NCBI GenBank assembly: GCA_034008185.1
Contig: CM067081.1
Location: 6,447,821-6,511,820, forward strand
Source: Gorsachius magnificus
Lineage: Eukaryota; Chordata; Aves; Pelecaniformes; Ardeidae
Length of the DNA stretch: 64,000 bases
Reading direction: 5' to 3'
The translations under genes were made by a program, and so were the position numbers. Of the stretch, positions 62,872-64,000 are shown one piece after another (position 1 is the first letter of the stretch; the number at the start of each line of letters is the position of its first letter). A model generated the notes under the pieces. That model did not search any database, was not told the origin of the DNA, and saw only the letters and a list, made by a program, of their open reading frames with translations.

Positions 62872-64000
62872 TTTAGGCCTGTCAGCCTGACCTCAGTACC
62901 AGGGAAGGTTATGGAGTAGTTCATCCTAAATGCACTCAACAGGCATATGCAGGATGACCAGGGGATCAGGCCCAGCCAGCATGGGTTCATGAAAGGCAGG
63001 TCCTGCCTGATCTCATACTATGACCAGGTGACCCGCCTGGTGGATGAGGGAAAGGCTGTGGATGTTGTCTACCTGGACTTCAGCAAAGCCTTTGAATTGT
63101 CTCCCACAGCATTCTCCTAGAGAAGCTGGTGGCTCATGGCTTAGACAGGCAAATCTTTCCTGGGTAAAAAACTGGCTGAATGGCTGGGCCCAGAGAGTTG
63201 TGGTCAACAGAGTTAAATCCAGTTGGTGGCCAGTAACAAGCAGTGTCCCCCAGGGCTCACTTTTGGGCCCGGTTCTGTTTAATATCTTTATCAATGATCT
63301 GCATGAGGGGATTGAGTGCACCCTCAGTAAGTTTGCAGATGACACCAAACTGGGTGGGAGTGTCAATCTGCTGGAGGGGAGGAGGGCTCTGCAGAGGTAC
63401 CTGGATAGACTGGATCCATGGGTTGAGGCCAATTGTATGAGGTTTAACAAGGCCAAGTACTGGGTCCTGCACTTGGGTCACAAGAACCCCATGCAATGCT
63501 ACAAGACTGGGGAAGAGTGGCTGGAAAGCTGCCCAGCGGAAAAGGACGTGGGAGTACTGGTCAACAGTCAGCAGTGTGCCCAGGTGGCCAAGAGCACCCT
63601 GGCTTGTATCAGGAATAGTGTGGCCAGCAGGAGCAAGGAAGTGATTGTCCCTCTGTACTCGGCACTGGTGAGGCTGCACCTCAAATGCTGTATTCAGTTT
63701 TGGGCCACTCACTACAGGAAAGTCGTCGCGTTGCTGGAACATGTCCAGAGGAAAGCAACAAAGCTGGTGAGGGGTCTGGAGCACAAGGCTGATGGGGAGC
63801 AGCTGAGGGAGCTGGGGTTGTTCAGCCTGGAGAAGAGGAGGCTGAGGGGAGACCTTATTGTCCTCTACGACTGCCTGAAAGGAGGGTGTAGTGAGGTGAG
63901 GGTCAGACTCTTCTCCCAGGTAATGGGCGATAGGACGAGAGGAAATGGCCTCAAGTTGCACCAGGGGAGGTTTAGGTTGGACATTAGGAAAAATTTCTTC
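62872..64000 (+). mobile_element. CR1 LINE with reverse transcriptase region, cut by window edge
   Basis: The longest CR1 here, at least 1129 bp, 5'-truncated near 'ttttaggcctgtcagcctga' and continuing past the right edge. It spans the ORF2 reverse transcriptase core and the region after it: 'tacctggacttcagcaaagc' (LDFSKAF-type box, about 63070), 'gtgtcccccagggctcac' (QGS box, 63243) and 'tttgcagatgacacc' (FADDT, the catalytic Asp-Asp box, 63332-63346). The downstream part resembles the copies at 23.4 and 26.1 kb but belongs to the 23.4-kb type. Several deletions relative to the family pattern are visible. Confidence 0.95.
62872..64000 (+). pseudogene. CR1 ORF2 (reverse transcriptase), broken
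   Basis: The coding sequence of the element above would be the CR1 reverse transcriptase. The catalytic FADDT motif is still readable, but the frame is dead. A Gln codon is replaced by TAG at 62917-62919. A small deletion after 'aaagcctttga' (about 63097) shifts the frame and leads to TAG at 63118-63120. Further in-frame deletions are visible near 63010 and 63565, where codons usual for the family are missing. The endonuclease half is absent. The long antisense frame (63257-63961, minus) is a shadow of this sequence, not a gene. Confidence 0.9.

Noticed and set aside
63257..63961. 234-codon minus-strand open frame, the longest in the window
   Set aside because: It is the exact antisense of CR1 ORF2 sequence in the element at 62872-64000. 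The translation has no independent domain, and antisense frames of CR1 are frequently open.
1..64000. tRNA, rRNA, snRNA, CRISPR arrays or endogenous retrovirus LTR pairs
   Set aside because: None seen: no clover-leaf-like tRNA boxes, no direct-repeat/spacer arrays, and no paired LTRs, primer-binding sites or gag/pol motifs were recognised by eye.

Overview
The window is vertebrate nuclear DNA, almost certainly from a bird. The decisive evidence is the CR1 LINE content: several copies carry the CR1 3' end, with GGTCCCTTCCAACC-type sequence followed by tandem ATTCTATG octamers, and they encode recognisable pieces of the CR1 ORF2 reverse transcriptase. The background is AT-rich and CpG-poor, with no CpG island, no bacterial-type operon and no dense coding. 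I find no protein-coding gene that can be called with confidence. The region looks intergenic or deep-intronic.

Layout: a 5'-truncated CR1 tail lies at 3255-3532 (+), and a longer 5'-truncated CR1 at 5693-6541 (-). A run of 43 T bases follows at 6858-6900. A possible 3'-terminal exon on the minus strand (about 7105-7758) is the only place where an open frame, a membrane-anchor-like C terminus, an acceptor-like AG and AATAAA signals line up; it is unproven. Ancient, strongly diverged CR1-group relics lie at 10335-11312, 21660-22335 and 46420-46830, all on the minus strand. Younger CR1 fragments lie at 17387-17735 (+), 23360-23790 (+) and 52868-53222 (-). At 25978-26970 an older minus-strand CR1 is split by a younger plus-strand CR1 (26092-26756) whose ORF2 tail is still fully open and which is flanked by ATCTG direct repeats. 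A long CR1 (62872-64000, +) carrying the reverse transcriptase core runs off the right edge.

Between these are homopolymers, small tandem duplications, MIR-like remnants, and several scattered remnants of an old sauropsid repeat recognisable by a 'cattgaagtcaatgg' or 'cattgacttcagtgg'-type core. The remaining sequence appears unique and non-coding. It may hold conserved regulatory elements, but this cannot be decided from one sequence.

I did not find a convincing new biological system. The most useful leads are the nested CR1 with its apparent target-site duplication, the candidate terminal exon near 7.1-7.8 kb together with a related-looking motif at 8.9 kb, and two unusually long unexplained open frames (2389-2904 minus and 53441-53938 plus).
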